Shown: piece by piece, positions 18,075 to 27,510 of the stretch
Position numbering within the stretch: position 1 is the stretch's first letter
How the letters are laid out: every line of letters starts with the position of its first letter
Assembly (NCBI RefSeq): GCF_032463525.1
Contig: NZ_CP135971.1
Span: 682,001-746,000, forward strand
Source: Pseudomonas sp. DTU_2021_1001937_2_SI_NGA_ILE_001
Lineage (GTDB): Bacteria > Pseudomonadota > Gammaproteobacteria > Pseudomonadales > Pseudomonadaceae
Length of the DNA stretch: 64,000 nt
Direction: 5' to 3'
The notes under the pieces: model-generated
What the model was told of the DNA's origin: nothing
Seen by the model: the letters and a program-made list of their open reading frames with translations, nothing else
Databases searched by the model: none
Position numbers and translations under genes: made by a program

Positions 18075-18971
18075 ATGAACGTCGTACTCAACGCCCTGGT
18101 TCTGGCCCTCGCCGTGTTGTTGGCCGGTTGCATCGGTCCACCCATCCCCCTTACCGAGCGTACCGTGGAAAACCTGCGCCAGCAGGCCCCGGTGCGTTTC
18201 GTGCTGAGCTTCGATGACGGCCCCAGTGGCTCGGACTTCTATAACCCCACGGCGCGAATCCTCGACGACCTGGCCGACAATCCGGTGATGCCGGGCATCA
18301 AGGCGGTGTTCTTCGTACAGACCGGCGCCATCGGCGGGGGCGGCACCGCCACCGGTCGCGAACTGATGCGCCGTGAAGGGCGCGAGCGGCATGTGCTGGG
18401 CTTCCATACCGCCACCCCACGGCATACCAACCACCGTTCGCTGAGTCCCGAAGCGTTGGAGCAGGCGCTGACCGACGGGTTGCGCATCATCCAGGCCGAA
18501 ACCGGACAGCACGCCACGCTGGTGCGCCCGCCATTCTGGAACTACGACCGACGCACCTTTGCCGCTTACCAGCAGAAGGGCCTGAGCGTGCTGCTCACCG
18601 ACCTGAGTGCCAATGATGGCAAGATCTACGGCTTCAACATGAGCCCGCGGCGGCGTGAGAACCTGCTGCTGCAGGTGTCGCAGGTGCGCGAGCGCATCGC
18701 CCATGGCGAACTGCCGGTGGTGGACGGCGCCACACCAGTGGTGGTGACCTTCCATGATGTGAACCGCTACACCGCGCGGCACATCCAGGAATACCTGCAG
18801 ATTCTCCTCGACAGCGCCCAGGCCGACGGCCTGCCACTGGCCGCGAAACCCTTCTACGACGACCCCGAAGAACTGCTGCGCGCCGCCACCGCACGTACCG
18901 TGCGCGACGCCAGCGAGCCGGTGCGCCTGCCCGGTTGGTGGAACTGGATCTGGGACCGTAACAGCCATTGA
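18075..18971 (+). CDS. Polysaccharide deacetylase lipoprotein (NodB-type)
   Basis: 298-residue carbohydrate esterase family 4 protein. The signal sequence ends in the lipobox LAGC (Cys19), so it is a lipoprotein. Catalytic motifs: FVLSFDDGPSG (Asp47/Asp48), a histidine-containing second motif (GFHTATPRHTNH), VRPPFWNYD, and a late His in VVVTFHDVN. Predicted role: removal of N-acetyl groups from an envelope or extracellular glycan, or from peptidoglycan. The start is ATG 18075. No polysaccharide operon surrounds it. Confidence 0.87.
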   Translation: MNVVLNALVLALAVLLAGCIGPPIPLTERTVENLRQQAPVRFVLSFDDGPSGSDFYNPTARILDDLADNPVMPGIKAVFFVQTGAIGGGGTATGRELMRREGRERHVLGFHTATPRHTNHRSLSPEALEQALTDGLRIIQAETGQHATLVRPPFWNYDRRTFAAYQQKGLSVLLTDLSANDGKIYGFNMSPRRRENLLLQVSQVRERIAHGELPVVDGATPVVVTFHDVNRYTARHIQEYLQILLDSAQADGLPLAAKPFYDDPEELLRAATARTVRDASEPVRLPGWWNWIWDRNSH

Positions 18972-19008
18972 CCGCCCCTGCGTCCAGCCCGCTCGGACCG
19001 GCTGTAGC

Positions 19009-19172
19009 CGCAGTACTGATCAGTCAGGCCGGGTAGGAGCGGCTTCAGCCGCGAAGCGATCGCATGTTCACAACAGATGCAGTGAATTTCCCGGCGCTTT
19101 CGCGGCTGAAGCCGCTCCCACCGGGCCAGTCCCACAAGGCCGCAAAGCGCTTAATCGAACAATATTGGCTTC
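19009..19172. repeat. REPIN B with outer AATACTG arms
   Basis: Left arm near GTACTGATCAGTCAGGCC, REP core GGAGCGGCTTCAGCCGCGAAG, the spacer block TTCACAACAGATGCAGTGAA, inverted REP (CTTTCGCGGCTGAAGCCGCTCC), then the right arm CGCTTAATCGAACAATATTG. The spacer block is in the opposite orientation to that in REPIN A. It fills most of the gap between the deacetylase and LysR genes, which converge on it. Confidence 0.85.
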
Positions 19173-19213
19173 AGCCGGGAAGCTTCTCTGCGTTCAGGCC
19201 GGACAACGGCTAT

Positions 19214-20107
19214 TCAGCAATCCCTCGCCAGCAGCCAGTCGCGGAACACCACCAGCGACGGCAGGTTCTGGAAGCGCGCCGGGTAGGCCAGGTAATAGCT
19301 GCGGCCGCTGTTCATGGGCGCAAACAGGCTGACCAGCTCACCCTTGGCCAATTCATCGCGCACCAGCACGCTAGGCACCAGGGCGATGCCGATACCGGCG
19401 GCGACCGCCTGGATCAGGTGCGAGGTGACCTCGAAGCTCGGGCCTGGGCGCATCACGTGGTGGTCCAGGCCGTTGTGCTCGAACCAGTCCGACCAGGCGT
19501 GCGGTCGTGAAACCACACTGAGCAGCGAGTGCCGCGTCACGTCCGCCGGTTGCAGGGCGGCGTGGTCGGGCAGGGCGCTTGGGCTGGCCACCACCAGCAG
19601 TTGCTCGACCATCAGCGGGTGGGCGATGTAGCCGGGCCAGTTGCCGTCGCCGGCACAGATCAGCGCGTTCATGTCCTGGGCAGCGACGCTGAGGTCGGCC
19701 AGGGCGATGCGCGAATGGATGTGCACCACGAAACCGGGGTGCCGAGCATAGAAATCATGCATCTGTGGCAGCAACCAGCGCGAGCCGAAGGTCGGCAGCA
19801 CCGCCAGGTTCAGGGTGCCGACCTGCGATTTATGGGCGATGGTCTGCAGCGTCGCGCTGCGGATGCGCCCCAGCGCGGCAGCCAACTCATGCTGGTACAG
19901 CGCCCCGGTGGGAGTCAGTTCGATGCGTCGGCCGTCACGCTTGAACAGCTCGACTTCCAGTTGCGCCTCCAGCGCCTGCACCTGGCGGCTGACCGCGCTC
20001 TGAGTCAGCGCCAGTTCATCGGCGGCCTTGGTGAAGCTGCCATGCCGCGCGGCGGCTTCGAAGGCCAGCAGCAGGGACATTGACGGAGTGAGTCGGCGCG
20101 GATTCAT
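19214..20107 (-). CDS. LysR-family regulator, GcvA-like
   Basis: 297 residues. The N-terminal winged HTH (MSLLLAFEAAARHGSFTKAADELALTQSAVSRQ) is followed by a LysR effector domain starting near GTLNLAVLPTF. The pattern of the first half (SLLLAFEAAARH, LTPTG) resembles the GcvA/AmpR branch. It is divergent from ydiJ with 153 bp between starts, so it is the likely regulator of that dehydrogenase. The effector is unknown. Confidence 0.9.
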   Translation of the reverse strand: MNPRRLTPSMSLLLAFEAAARHGSFTKAADELALTQSAVSRQVQALEAQLEVELFKRDGRRIELTPTGALYQHELAAALGRIRSATLQTIAHKSQVGTLNLAVLPTFGSRWLLPQMHDFYARHPGFVVHIHSRIALADLSVAAQDMNALICAGDGNWPGYIAHPLMVEQLLVVASPSALPDHAALQPADVTRHSLLSVVSRPHAWSDWFEHNGLDHHVMRPGPSFEVTSHLIQAVAAGIGIALVPSVLVRDELAKGELVSLFAPMNSGRSYYLAYPARFQNLPSLVVFRDWLLARDC

Positions 20108-20260
20108 TCATAAAACTCATGCAAAAACGGCGGTATTTACGTTTGCCCAATGCCACCCAGTGCCGGAGAATCGGCAGCACCGTGATTCAGGCGTAGCCGG
20201 GCATGCCCCGCAGCATACGTGTTTTACCTATTAAAAGTCTCCGTGCCAGGAACCTCCGTG

Positions 20261-23200
20261 ATGATTGCCCAGCTCAAGCCTGCCAGCCCCCAGGCCGACC
20301 TTTATGAACGCTTTCTCAGTGCCCTGAGCCGTGCCGGCTTCGCTGGCGAGATCGCCCGGGACCATGGTTCGCGCAGCGTGCTGGGCACTGACAACTCCAT
20401 CTACCAGCGCCTGCCGCAGGCGGCGGTGTTTCCCCGCGACGCCGATGACGTGCAGATCGTCGCGCGCCTGGCCGGCAGCCCGGAGTTCCAGCAGGTGGTG
20501 CTGACCCCACGGGGTGGTGGGACCGGCACCAACGGCCAGTCGCTGACCGACGGTGTGGTGGTCGACCTGTCGCGGCACATGAACCGCATCCTGGAAATCA
20601 ACGTCGAAGAGCGCTGGGTGCGGGTGCAGACCGGGGTGGTCAAGGACCAGCTCAACGCGGCGCTCAAGGCCCATGGCCTGTTCTTCGCCCCGGAGCTGTC
20701 GACCTCCAACCGCGCCACCCTCGGCGGCATGATCAACACCGATGCCAGCGGCCAGGGCAGCTGCACCTACGGCAAGACCCGTGACCACGTGCTGGACCTG
20801 CATACCGTGCTGCTCGGTGGCGAGTGCATTCACAGCCGCCCCCTTGACGCAGCCACCCTCGACGCGGCCAAGGCCGGCACCGACCGCGCCGCCGAGGTGT
20901 ACCGCTGCGCTCAGGGCATTGCCGATGAACAGGCGCAATTGATCAAGGATATTTTCCCGCCGCTCAACCGCTGCCTGACCGGCTACGACCTGGCGCACCT
21001 GCGTGAAGAGGACGGTCGCTTCAATCTCAACAGCGTGCTGTGCGGTTCTGAAGGTTCGCTGGGCTTCATCGTCGAGGCGCGCCTGAATGTGCTGCCGATT
21101 CCCAAGTACTCGATTCTGGTCAACGTGCGCTACGCCAGCTTCATGGAGGCGCTGCGCGATGCCAAGGCGTTGATGGCGCACAAGCCGCTGTCCATCGAGA
21201 CGGTGGACTCCAAGGTGCTGATGCTGGCCATGCAGGACATCGTCTGGCACGGCGTGGCCGAGTATTTCCCGGCCGGTGGCGAGGTGCCGACCCTGGGCAT
21301 CAACCTGATCGAATTCAGTGGCGACGAGCTGGACGAAGTGGAGCGCCGGGTGCATGAGTTCGTCGAGCACCTGCAGCGCGACACCTCGGTGGTGCGCCTC
21401 GGCCATACCCTGGCGGTGGGCAGTGCCGCCGTGAACCGCGTGTATGCCATGCGCAAGCGTGCGGTGGGCCTGCTCGGCAACGTCAAGGGCGAGGCGCGGC
21501 CGCAGCCGTTCGTGGAAGACACTGCCGTGCCGCCGGAGAACCTCGCCGACTTCATCCAGGCGTTCCGCGACCTGCTCGACAGCCACGGCCTGCAGTACGG
21601 CATGTTCGGCCATGTCGATGCCGGTGTGCTGCACGTGCGGCCGATCCTCGACATGAAGGATCCGGCCCAGGCCGCGTTGATCCGCCCGATCTCCGACCAA
21701 GTCGCGGCGCTGACCCAGAAGTACGGCGGTCTGCTGTGGGGCGAACATGGCAAGGGCCTGCGCTCGCAGTACGTGCCCGGCTACTTTGGCGAGCTGTATC
21801 CGGCGTTGCAGGCGCTCAAGGCAGCCTTCGACCCGCACAACCAGCTCAACCCCGGCAAGATCGCCACTCCGGCGACAAAGCCGGAGGCCAGGCTGACCCT
21901 GGTCGACGAAGTGCAGCTGCGTGGTGACCTGGACCGCAGCATCGACGAGCGCGTATGGCAGAGCTACGAGAGCGCGGTGCACTGCAACGGCAACGGTGCC
22001 TGCTACAACTACGACCCCAACGACGCCATGTGCCCGTCGTGGAAGGCCACCCGCGACCGTGTGCATTCGCCCAAGGGCCGCGCCTCGCTGATCCGCGAAT
22101 GGCTGCGTCTGCAAGGCCAGCAGAACATCGACGTACTGGCCGCCAGCGTGCAGGCGCGTTCGGCCGGTTTCTTCCAGGGCCTGGCGGGCAGGGTGCGCAA
22201 CAGCCTGGCGCGGCGGCGCGGCGAGGCGGACTTCTCCCATGAGGTGTACGACGCCATGGCCGGCTGCCTGGCGTGCAAGTCGTGCGCCGGCCAGTGTCCG
22301 ATCAAGGTCAACGTGCCGGATTTCCGCTCGCGCTTCCTGGAGCTGTACCACACCCGTTACCTGCGCCCGCTGAAGGATTACCTGATCGGCTCGCTGGAAT
22401 TCAGCATTCCGTACCTGGCGCGCTTTCCCAAGCTGTACAACGGCCTGATGAGCGCCAGGCCGGTGCGCTACCTGCTGGAACATGTGGCCGGCATGGTCGA
22501 CAGCCCGCTGCTCAGCCTCATGGATTTCCGCGCCGCCTGCGCGCGCTGGAACGTCGCCATCGCCACGCCTGAACGCCTGGCGCGACTGAGCGCCGAACAG
22601 CGCCAGCGCACCGTGATTCTGGTGCAGGACGCGTTCACCCGCTACTTCGAGACCCACCTGGTCGCCGACTGGCTGGAGCTGATCAGCCGCCTGGGCTACC
22701 AGGTGTACCTGGCACCGTTCGCGCCGAACGGCAAGCCGTTGCAGGTACAGGGCTTCATGGCCGCGTTCGAGAAGGCCGCCGCCTACAACGCGCAGACCCT
22801 GCGCAGCCTGCAAGGCTACGACATCCCGCTGGTGGGCCTGGACCCGGCGATGACCCTGGTGTACCGCCAGGAGTACGCCAAGACCCTCGGCGAACAGGCG
22901 CCTACCGTGTTGCTGCCGCAGGAATGGCTGGCCCAGGCGCAACTGCCGGAATTCGCCGAGACCGGCCAGGCGTTCCGCTTCCTGCCGCACTGCACAGAGA
23001 AGACCAACGAGCCGGGCAGCGTCGGCCTGTGGCAGAAGGCCTATGCGCGCCTGGGGCTCACGCTGGAGGTGCTGCCCAGCGGCTGCTGCGGCATGTCCGG
23101 TACCTACGGCCATGAAACCCGCAACGTTAAGACCTCGGCGATCATCTACCAGCAATCCTGGCAGCCCCTGGTCGCCAAACATGCCGCCGATGGCGGGCTG

Positions 23201-23302
23201 GTTGCCGACGGCTACTCGTGCCGCAGCCAGGTCAAGCGCCAGGATGGCAAGGTAGTGCTGCATCCGTTGCAGGTGTTGTTGCAGCAACTGCGCAGTGCGT
23301 GA
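20261..23302 (+). CDS. ydiJ: YdiJ: FAD/Fe-S D-2-hydroxyacid dehydrogenase
   Basis: 1013-residue fused oxidoreductase matching E. coli YdiJ in length. FAD-binding type-4 domain (about 45-270; TPRGGGTGTNGQS binds the cofactor), FAD-oxidase C-terminal domain (to about 550), Cys-rich Fe-S region (CNGNGACYNY near 573; CLACKSCAGQCP near 669) and a CCG-type domain (GCCGMSGTYGHE near 940). YdiJ-family proteins have been linked to oxidation of D-2-hydroxyglutarate; D-lactate-like substrates are possible. Electrons probably pass to quinone or another acceptor. ATG 20261 follows AGGAA. The divergent LysR gene is its likely regulator. Confidence 0.88.
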   Translation: MIAQLKPASPQADLYERFLSALSRAGFAGEIARDHGSRSVLGTDNSIYQRLPQAAVFPRDADDVQIVARLAGSPEFQQVVLTPRGGGTGTNGQSLTDGVVVDLSRHMNRILEINVEERWVRVQTGVVKDQLNAALKAHGLFFAPELSTSNRATLGGMINTDASGQGSCTYGKTRDHVLDLHTVLLGGECIHSRPLDAATLDAAKAGTDRAAEVYRCAQGIADEQAQLIKDIFPPLNRCLTGYDLAHLREEDGRFNLNSVLCGSEGSLGFIVEARLNVLPIPKYSILVNVRYASFMEALRDAKALMAHKPLSIETVDSKVLMLAMQDIVWHGVAEYFPAGGEVPTLGINLIEFSGDELDEVERRVHEFVEHLQRDTSVVRLGHTLAVGSAAVNRVYAMRKRAVGLLGNVKGEARPQPFVEDTAVPPENLADFIQAFRDLLDSHGLQYGMFGHVDAGVLHVRPILDMKDPAQAALIRPISDQVAALTQKYGGLLWGEHGKGLRSQYVPGYFGELYPALQALKAAFDPHNQLNPGKIATPATKPEARLTLVDEVQLRGDLDRSIDERVWQSYESAVHCNGNGACYNYDPNDAMCPSWKATRDRVHSPKGRASLIREWLRLQGQQNIDVLAASVQARSAGFFQGLAGRVRNSLARRRGEADFSHEVYDAMAGCLACKSCAGQCPIKVNVPDFRSRFLELYHTRYLRPLKDYLIGSLEFSIPYLARFPKLYNGLMSARPVRYLLEHVAGMVDSPLLSLMDFRAACARWNVAIATPERLARLSAEQRQRTVILVQDAFTRYFETHLVADWLELISRLGYQVYLAPFAPNGKPLQVQGFMAAFEKAAAYNAQTLRSLQGYDIPLVGLDPAMTLVYRQEYAKTLGEQAPTVLLPQEWLAQAQLPEFAETGQAFRFLPHCTEKTNEPGSVGLWQKAYARLGLTLEVLPSGCCGMSGTYGHETRNVKTSAIIYQQSWQPLVAKHAADGGLVADGYSCRSQVKRQDGKVVLHPLQVLLQQLRSA

Positions 23303-23435
23303 TCAGCGTTGGCCCTGGCGTGCCTGAAGGGGCGCAAGGGCCGCGCCAGATATCCGGTTGAATCTCTGGAATAGGGACGGGTCACAAAACTGTGGCGACC
23401 CGTCACCTACATCGATAGCAACCAGAGAGGTATCT

Positions 23436-23684
23436 ATGAGCGATCAAGAGCTGGAGCGCGAAGTCCTGACCCGTCTGCTGCACGCTCACCCCGAGGGGCT
23501 GGGCAAGGAAGTGTTGGACAACTACCGAGGTGAGAGGGCTGTCGCCGACGTCCTCAAGGACCTGCAGGGCCGCCACCTGATCCATGGCGGCGCGGTGTCC
23601 GAGCAGCAGGACACACCGCAACTGGTGTTTCCCATCAAGCTGAGCAGCGCCGGAGTCGAGCACGCCAGGCGGCTGGAGGTCTGA
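23436..23684 (+). CDS. Small conserved-type protein, unknown function
   Basis: 82 residues from ATG 23436, which has an AGAGAGG site. It is hydrophilic with alpha-helical character (ELEREVLTRLLHAHPEGLGKEVL) followed by a short beta-like tail (LVFPIKLSSAGVEHARRLEV). The pattern resembles a small winged-helix or HTH fold (helix, turn, LKDLQGRHLIHGG), but I cannot assign a family. It is single, between ydiJ and another unknown gene. Confidence 0.6.
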   Translation: MSDQELEREVLTRLLHAHPEGLGKEVLDNYRGERAVADVLKDLQGRHLIHGGAVSEQQDTPQLVFPIKLSSAGVEHARRLEV

Positions 23685-23828
23685 CCCGGGCAGGGGGGCG
23701 GGCTAAGCCTGCCTCCCTTGGCGGGCTCTTGGTGGCGTACATGACATCTGCTGTAACGCAGTCACGCAACCTTTTTGCCTGAACCTGTATTCGATGGTGC
23801 TCAGTCCATTAACGGAGGTATGAGCATC

Positions 23829-24278
23829 ATGCAGTTCGAGTCATTGATAGGCTGCCTGGGCCAACGTCATGGTACGTTCGAGATTCCTGGTTTCGACATG
23901 GATCCTTCGGTCAGTGGCTGCGAAGGTGGCAAGAACTGGTTCGCGTTCGAGGCGGCGCCTGGGGTCATGGTCGAATTCGGCGAGGGTGGCGTCTTCGAGT
24001 CCATCGCCATACGCCGCCCTGAATCCGGGCTTGCTGCGCGAGCATTGGCACAGGCGTTACCGTTACCTCTGAGTCTGGATATGGATCGTGCCCAGGTCAG
24101 GCGGCTTTTTGGAGCGCCGTGCTCGGCGCACCCACCGTACGCCTTCAACGGCACCGGCGGGACGGATATTTTTGAACATGTCCTTGACGCTTATCCTTGC
24201 GTGCATCTGGCATTCGAGTATCAAAGTGATCTGTCGGTTTCGGTCATCTTCATGTTGCTGAATACGACAACGGCTTGA
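23829..24278 (+). CDS. Hypothetical protein, unknown function
   Basis: 149 residues. A GGAGGT at 23814-23819 points to ATG 23829 rather than the ATG at 23820, which would directly abut the site. Soluble, with no signal peptide; aromatic and glycine-rich beta-type sequence (GFDMDPSVSGCEGGKNWFAFEAAPGVMVEFGEGG) and a Ser-rich C-terminal strand. Its GC is a little lower than its neighbours in the last third. I do not recognise the family. Such stand-alone acidic proteins can be immunity-like, but no toxin gene is nearby. Confidence 0.5.
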   Translation: MQFESLIGCLGQRHGTFEIPGFDMDPSVSGCEGGKNWFAFEAAPGVMVEFGEGGVFESIAIRRPESGLAARALAQALPLPLSLDMDRAQVRRLFGAPCSAHPPYAFNGTGGTDIFEHVLDAYPCVHLAFEYQSDLSVSVIFMLLNTTTA

Positions 24279-24426
24279 CGAGGTTCGAACGGCTGGGGCT
24301 TGGCAGAGCGCAGTCAGTCTCTGTCGGTCAAACCCGAAAGCGAAATTCTCTGAACTTCCCCGCCTGCTTCTGGCCCACCTATGCAAGGGCGATCAATCGG
24401 TTGCCCACGGTTGAAGGAGAGTCAGG

Positions 24427-25533
24427 ATGCCAAGTGAAGACGGCAAGATCCGGTATGGGGTCGTAGGCGGCGGATCGATTTCCCAAGGGGCGTTCATGCC
24501 AGGCGTAGGGCAGACCGACAATTCGGTGCTCGCCGCGCTGGTCACCGGCGACCCGCAGAAGGCCGAGAAACTGGCCGCGTTATACGGCATCAAGGCGTAC
24601 CGCTACGAGGACTACGACAAACTTCTGAAGTCCGGCGAAATCGACGCCGTGTATGTGGCCACGCCGAATTTCCGCCATACCGAGTTCGTGATTCCGGCGC
24701 TGGAAGCGGGCATTCATGTGCTGCTGGAAAAACCCATGGCCACCAGCGAAGCCGATTGCCACGCGATGATCGAGGCCGCCAACCGCACCGGCAGCAAGCT
24801 GATGGTCGCCTATCGACTGCACAGCGAGCCGGGCACCCTGGAGATCATCGAGCGGGTGCGCGCGGGCGAGTTCGGTGAACCGCGCCTGTTCACCTCCACC
24901 TTCACCCAGACCGTCAAGGCCAGCAACCACCGCTCCAAGCATGGCTTCGCCGCCGGCCCGGTGCCGGACATGGGGCCTTATCCGCTGAACATGGTGCGTC
25001 AACTGTTCGGCGACGAGCCGATCGAGGTCACCGCATTTGGCAGCAAAGACCCCAAGCACGACATCGGCACCTGGGACACGGTGACCGTGGCCTTGCGCTT
25101 CCCCGGTGAGCGCCTGGCACATTTCACCGTCAGCTACAGCCTGCCCGACAGCGAGCGCTTCCAACTGATCGGCAGTGAAGGGGAGGTCGAGGCGTCACCC
25201 TGTTTCGGCTATGGGGAAGGTGTAGCAATTGGTTATCGCGCCAAGCGCGGCGATAGCTGCCGCGAGCATGTACACCCGGTGGTCGACCAGTTCGCCGGGG
25301 AGACCGCCTACTTCTCCGCTTGCATCCTCAACGACCAGACACCGGAAGCGGATGGCCAGGAAGGCTGGCGCGATGTGCGCGTGGTGGCGGCCATCGAGCG
25401 GGCACTGCAAACCGGCCGGCCGCAGACGCTGGAGCATGTGCCAGGGCGTCGCGGCCCGCAGCGCAGCCAGGCGCGCGAGTTCCCGCTCGCCAAGGTGCCG
25501 GAGATGATTGATACCGAATCTCCAACCGAGTAA
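24427..25533 (+). CDS. Gfo/Idh/MocA family NAD(P)-dependent oxidoreductase
   Basis: 368 residues. The N-terminal Rossmann fold has YGVVGGGSISQGAF and the family signature EKPMA (about residue 100), followed by the C-terminal substrate domain with the FTQTVKASNHRSKHGFA loop. AAGGAG at 24414-24419 fixes ATG 24427. The family oxidises or reduces sugars, inositols or related compounds. This one resembles glucose-fructose oxidoreductase-type members but has no export signal. No sugar operon flanks it, so the substrate is open. Confidence 0.88.
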   Translation: MPSEDGKIRYGVVGGGSISQGAFMPGVGQTDNSVLAALVTGDPQKAEKLAALYGIKAYRYEDYDKLLKSGEIDAVYVATPNFRHTEFVIPALEAGIHVLLEKPMATSEADCHAMIEAANRTGSKLMVAYRLHSEPGTLEIIERVRAGEFGEPRLFTSTFTQTVKASNHRSKHGFAAGPVPDMGPYPLNMVRQLFGDEPIEVTAFGSKDPKHDIGTWDTVTVALRFPGERLAHFTVSYSLPDSERFQLIGSEGEVEASPCFGYGEGVAIGYRAKRGDSCREHVHPVVDQFAGETAYFSACILNDQTPEADGQEGWRDVRVVAAIERALQTGRPQTLEHVPGRRGPQRSQAREFPLAKVPEMIDTESPTE

Positions 25534-25673
25534 AGGCCGTTGAGGGCAGGGGACAGGCTCTGCGAAAGGTCAGGTAGGCCCGTTTTTGCTTGGCGAATGG
25601 CGGGTCTCGACCCAGGGCAGCCGGGTCAATCAGTAACCAGCTGTTTTAAAAGTAAATTTTTTTACATCAGGGC

Positions 25674-25701
25674 TTCACAGGCGACAATAAAGTTGTTAAA
25701 T
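25674..25701 (+). promoter_or_regulatory. Candidate sigma-70 promoter for tRNA-Gln
   Basis: TTCACA (25674-25679), 16 bp, then TTAAAT (25696-25701), with an AT-rich segment upstream (25640-25665) that could act as an UP element. It lies about 70 bp before the tRNA. The -10 match is only partial. The remaining sequence from 25534 to 25673 shows no gene. Confidence 0.35.
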
Positions 25702-25774
25702 TGCCGCCCATTCCAGCATGGTCTGCCAAGACGCGCTGGAAGTTTCAGCAGAGTGCTCACGCACTCGTCGCTAC

Positions 25775-25849
25775 AGGGGCGTCGCCAAGCGGTAAGGCAG
25801 CAGGTTTTGATCCTGCCATGCGTTGGTTCGAATCCAGCCGCCCCTGCCA
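25775..25849 (+). tRNA. tRNA-Gln (anticodon UUG)
   Basis: A 75 nt cloverleaf including encoded CCA (25847-25849). The acceptor stem AGGGGCG pairs with CGCCCCT. The anticodon stem GCAGG/CCTGC encloses the loop TTTTGAT, giving anticodon TTG, and the T arm contains GGTTCGAATCC. A weak A1-U72 first pair fits glutamine tRNAs, whose synthetase opens that pair. It is followed by a T-rich stretch (TTTTCTCTTC) that may end transcription. It stands alone, not in a tRNA cluster. ORFs crossing it are spurious. Confidence 0.96.
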
Positions 25850-26000
25850 TTTTCTCTTCGAATATCTTCCTTTGCCCTTCAGGGTTTTTTGCGTTTCTGT
25901 CTGCCCCTTTTCCACGTCGGGCCTGTGTCCTGCGATCCTGTCGCAACAGACCTGAGTGCCTGTATGCTGGCGGCAAAATTCAGGATCCCGCGCACGTCTC

Positions 26001-27509
26001 ATGAAGCCTTTCTCGCTGTTGTCTGGTCGCATGACCTCCAGGGCTTTGTCGATCTGGATCGCGTTCTTCATCAGCCTGGTGTGCGTTTCGCTGATCCTGG
26101 CCACGCTTTGGCAGATCAAGCAGTCAGCGAACGAGCGTCTGGCCAGCGCACGCAGTGCGGTGCTCAACATCGTGCGCGCCACCGAACAGCAAGCCACCGA
26201 CACCGTACGCCAGGCCGACAACACCTTGCGCAACATCGCCGAGCGTATCGAGACCGACGGCCTGGGTACGGCGCAGCTCGAACGCCTGGCGCAACTGATG
26301 AAGCACAACGTGGTCGAGGTTGAAGGACTGCAAGGTTTGTTCGTCTACGATGCGCAGGGAAACTGGATTGCCAATTCGTTCAGCCAGATACAGGTTGGAC
26401 TCAACAACAGTGACCGCGACTACTTCATCTGGCATCGGGACAACTCCAGCGCTGCCGTGCATATCGGATCCATCGTCGTCAGCCGTACCACGGGTGAGCT
26501 TATCGTGCCGATCAGCCGCCGCCTCAACCATCCGGACGGGCGCTTCGCTGGCGTGGCGCTGGCGACGGTACCGGTGGCCTATTTCCAGGCGTTTTTCCAG
26601 CGCATGGCGGTGGATGAGCAGGGTGTGATCTTCCTGGCGCTGGTCAACGGCGACCTCCTGGCGCGGCGGCCCACCATTGAAAAAATCATGACCACCAATC
26701 TGGCCAAGGGCGAAATCTTCAGCAAGTACCTGCCCGTGGCCGATCAGGGCACGGCGATCGTGACTTCGGTGGTGGATGGGGTCGAGCGGCTGTATGCCTA
26801 TCAGCGTATTCCGGGGCTGCCGCTGGTTACCGCCGCCGGCCTGTCGATGCAGTCGGTGTACGCGTCCTGGTGGGAGTACGTCTGGCGTTCGTTCGCGCTT
26901 ACCGGGGTGATGATCCTGGTGCTCGGTCTGCTCGGCGGATTGATCTGGCGCCAGGTGCAGCAACTGATGGTTGCCGAGAAACGCCTGGGCAAAGCGCACC
27001 GCGAACTGGAACTGCTGGCCCGTACCGACGGGCTGACCGGCGTCGCCAACCGTCGCGCCTTTGATATCGCCCTGCAACGCGAATGGGCTCAAGCCGAGCA
27101 TCGCGGGCTGGGCGTCATCCTGCTGGATATCGACTGGTTCAAGCAGTACAACGACCGCTACGGCCACCTGGACGGCGATCAGTGCCTGAGGCGCATGGCT
27201 GCGCTGTTGTCTGATCAGCTTGATGCTGACCACGGCCTGGTGGCTCGGTATGGCGGGGAAGAATTCGTCATTCTGCTCCCCGGCAGCGACCTGACACAGG
27301 CCGCTGCGGCGGCCGAGCGGATACGGGCTGCCGTGGCCGAGGCGCAATGGGTGCACGCGGGCAGCCCGCTTGGCGTGGTGTCGATCAGCGCCGGGGTCGC
27401 CAGTACTTCGGGCCTCGCTGCAGGCAGTGCAATGGCGCTCCTGCAACGGGCCGATGGCCTGTTGTACAAGGCCAAGCAGCAGGGTCGTAATCGGATTTGC
27501 CAGGGCTAG
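26001..27509 (+). CDS. Membrane diguanylate cyclase (periplasmic sensor + GGDEF)
   Basis: 502 residues. TM1 about 14-36, a periplasmic dCache-like sensor (about 40-290; NSDRDYFIWHRD and the SRRLNHPDGRFAGV segment are typical), TM2 about 296-316, and a GGDEF domain with an intact active site RYGGEEF (about 416-422). It is predicted to make cyclic di-GMP and so favour attachment and biofilm. No RxxD product-inhibition site is seen five residues before the GGEEF, so feedback inhibition may be weak. ATG 26001 is chosen because the frame upstream overlaps unrelated sequence near the tRNA. The ligand is unknown. Confidence 0.92.
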   Translation: MKPFSLLSGRMTSRALSIWIAFFISLVCVSLILATLWQIKQSANERLASARSAVLNIVRATEQQATDTVRQADNTLRNIAERIETDGLGTAQLERLAQLMKHNVVEVEGLQGLFVYDAQGNWIANSFSQIQVGLNNSDRDYFIWHRDNSSAAVHIGSIVVSRTTGELIVPISRRLNHPDGRFAGVALATVPVAYFQAFFQRMAVDEQGVIFLALVNGDLLARRPTIEKIMTTNLAKGEIFSKYLPVADQGTAIVTSVVDGVERLYAYQRIPGLPLVTAAGLSMQSVYASWWEYVWRSFALTGVMILVLGLLGGLIWRQVQQLMVAEKRLGKAHRELELLARTDGLTGVANRRAFDIALQREWAQAEHRGLGVILLDIDWFKQYNDRYGHLDGDQCLRRMAALLSDQLDADHGLVARYGGEEFVILLPGSDLTQAAAAAERIRAAVAEAQWVHAGSPLGVVSISAGVASTSGLAAGSAMALLQRADGLLYKAKQQGRNRICQG

Positions 27510-27510
27510 G

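Noticed and set aside
20231..23287. 1018-residue open frame antisense to ydiJ
   Set aside because: It mirrors the coding strand of ydiJ codon for codon in GC-rich DNA, has no domain or ribosome site, and its sequence is Val/Gln/His-rich as expected for an antisense shadow.
25540..26004. ORF running across the tRNA-Gln gene
   Set aside because: A perfect tRNA cloverleaf with encoded CCA lies inside it, so the reading frame is incidental.
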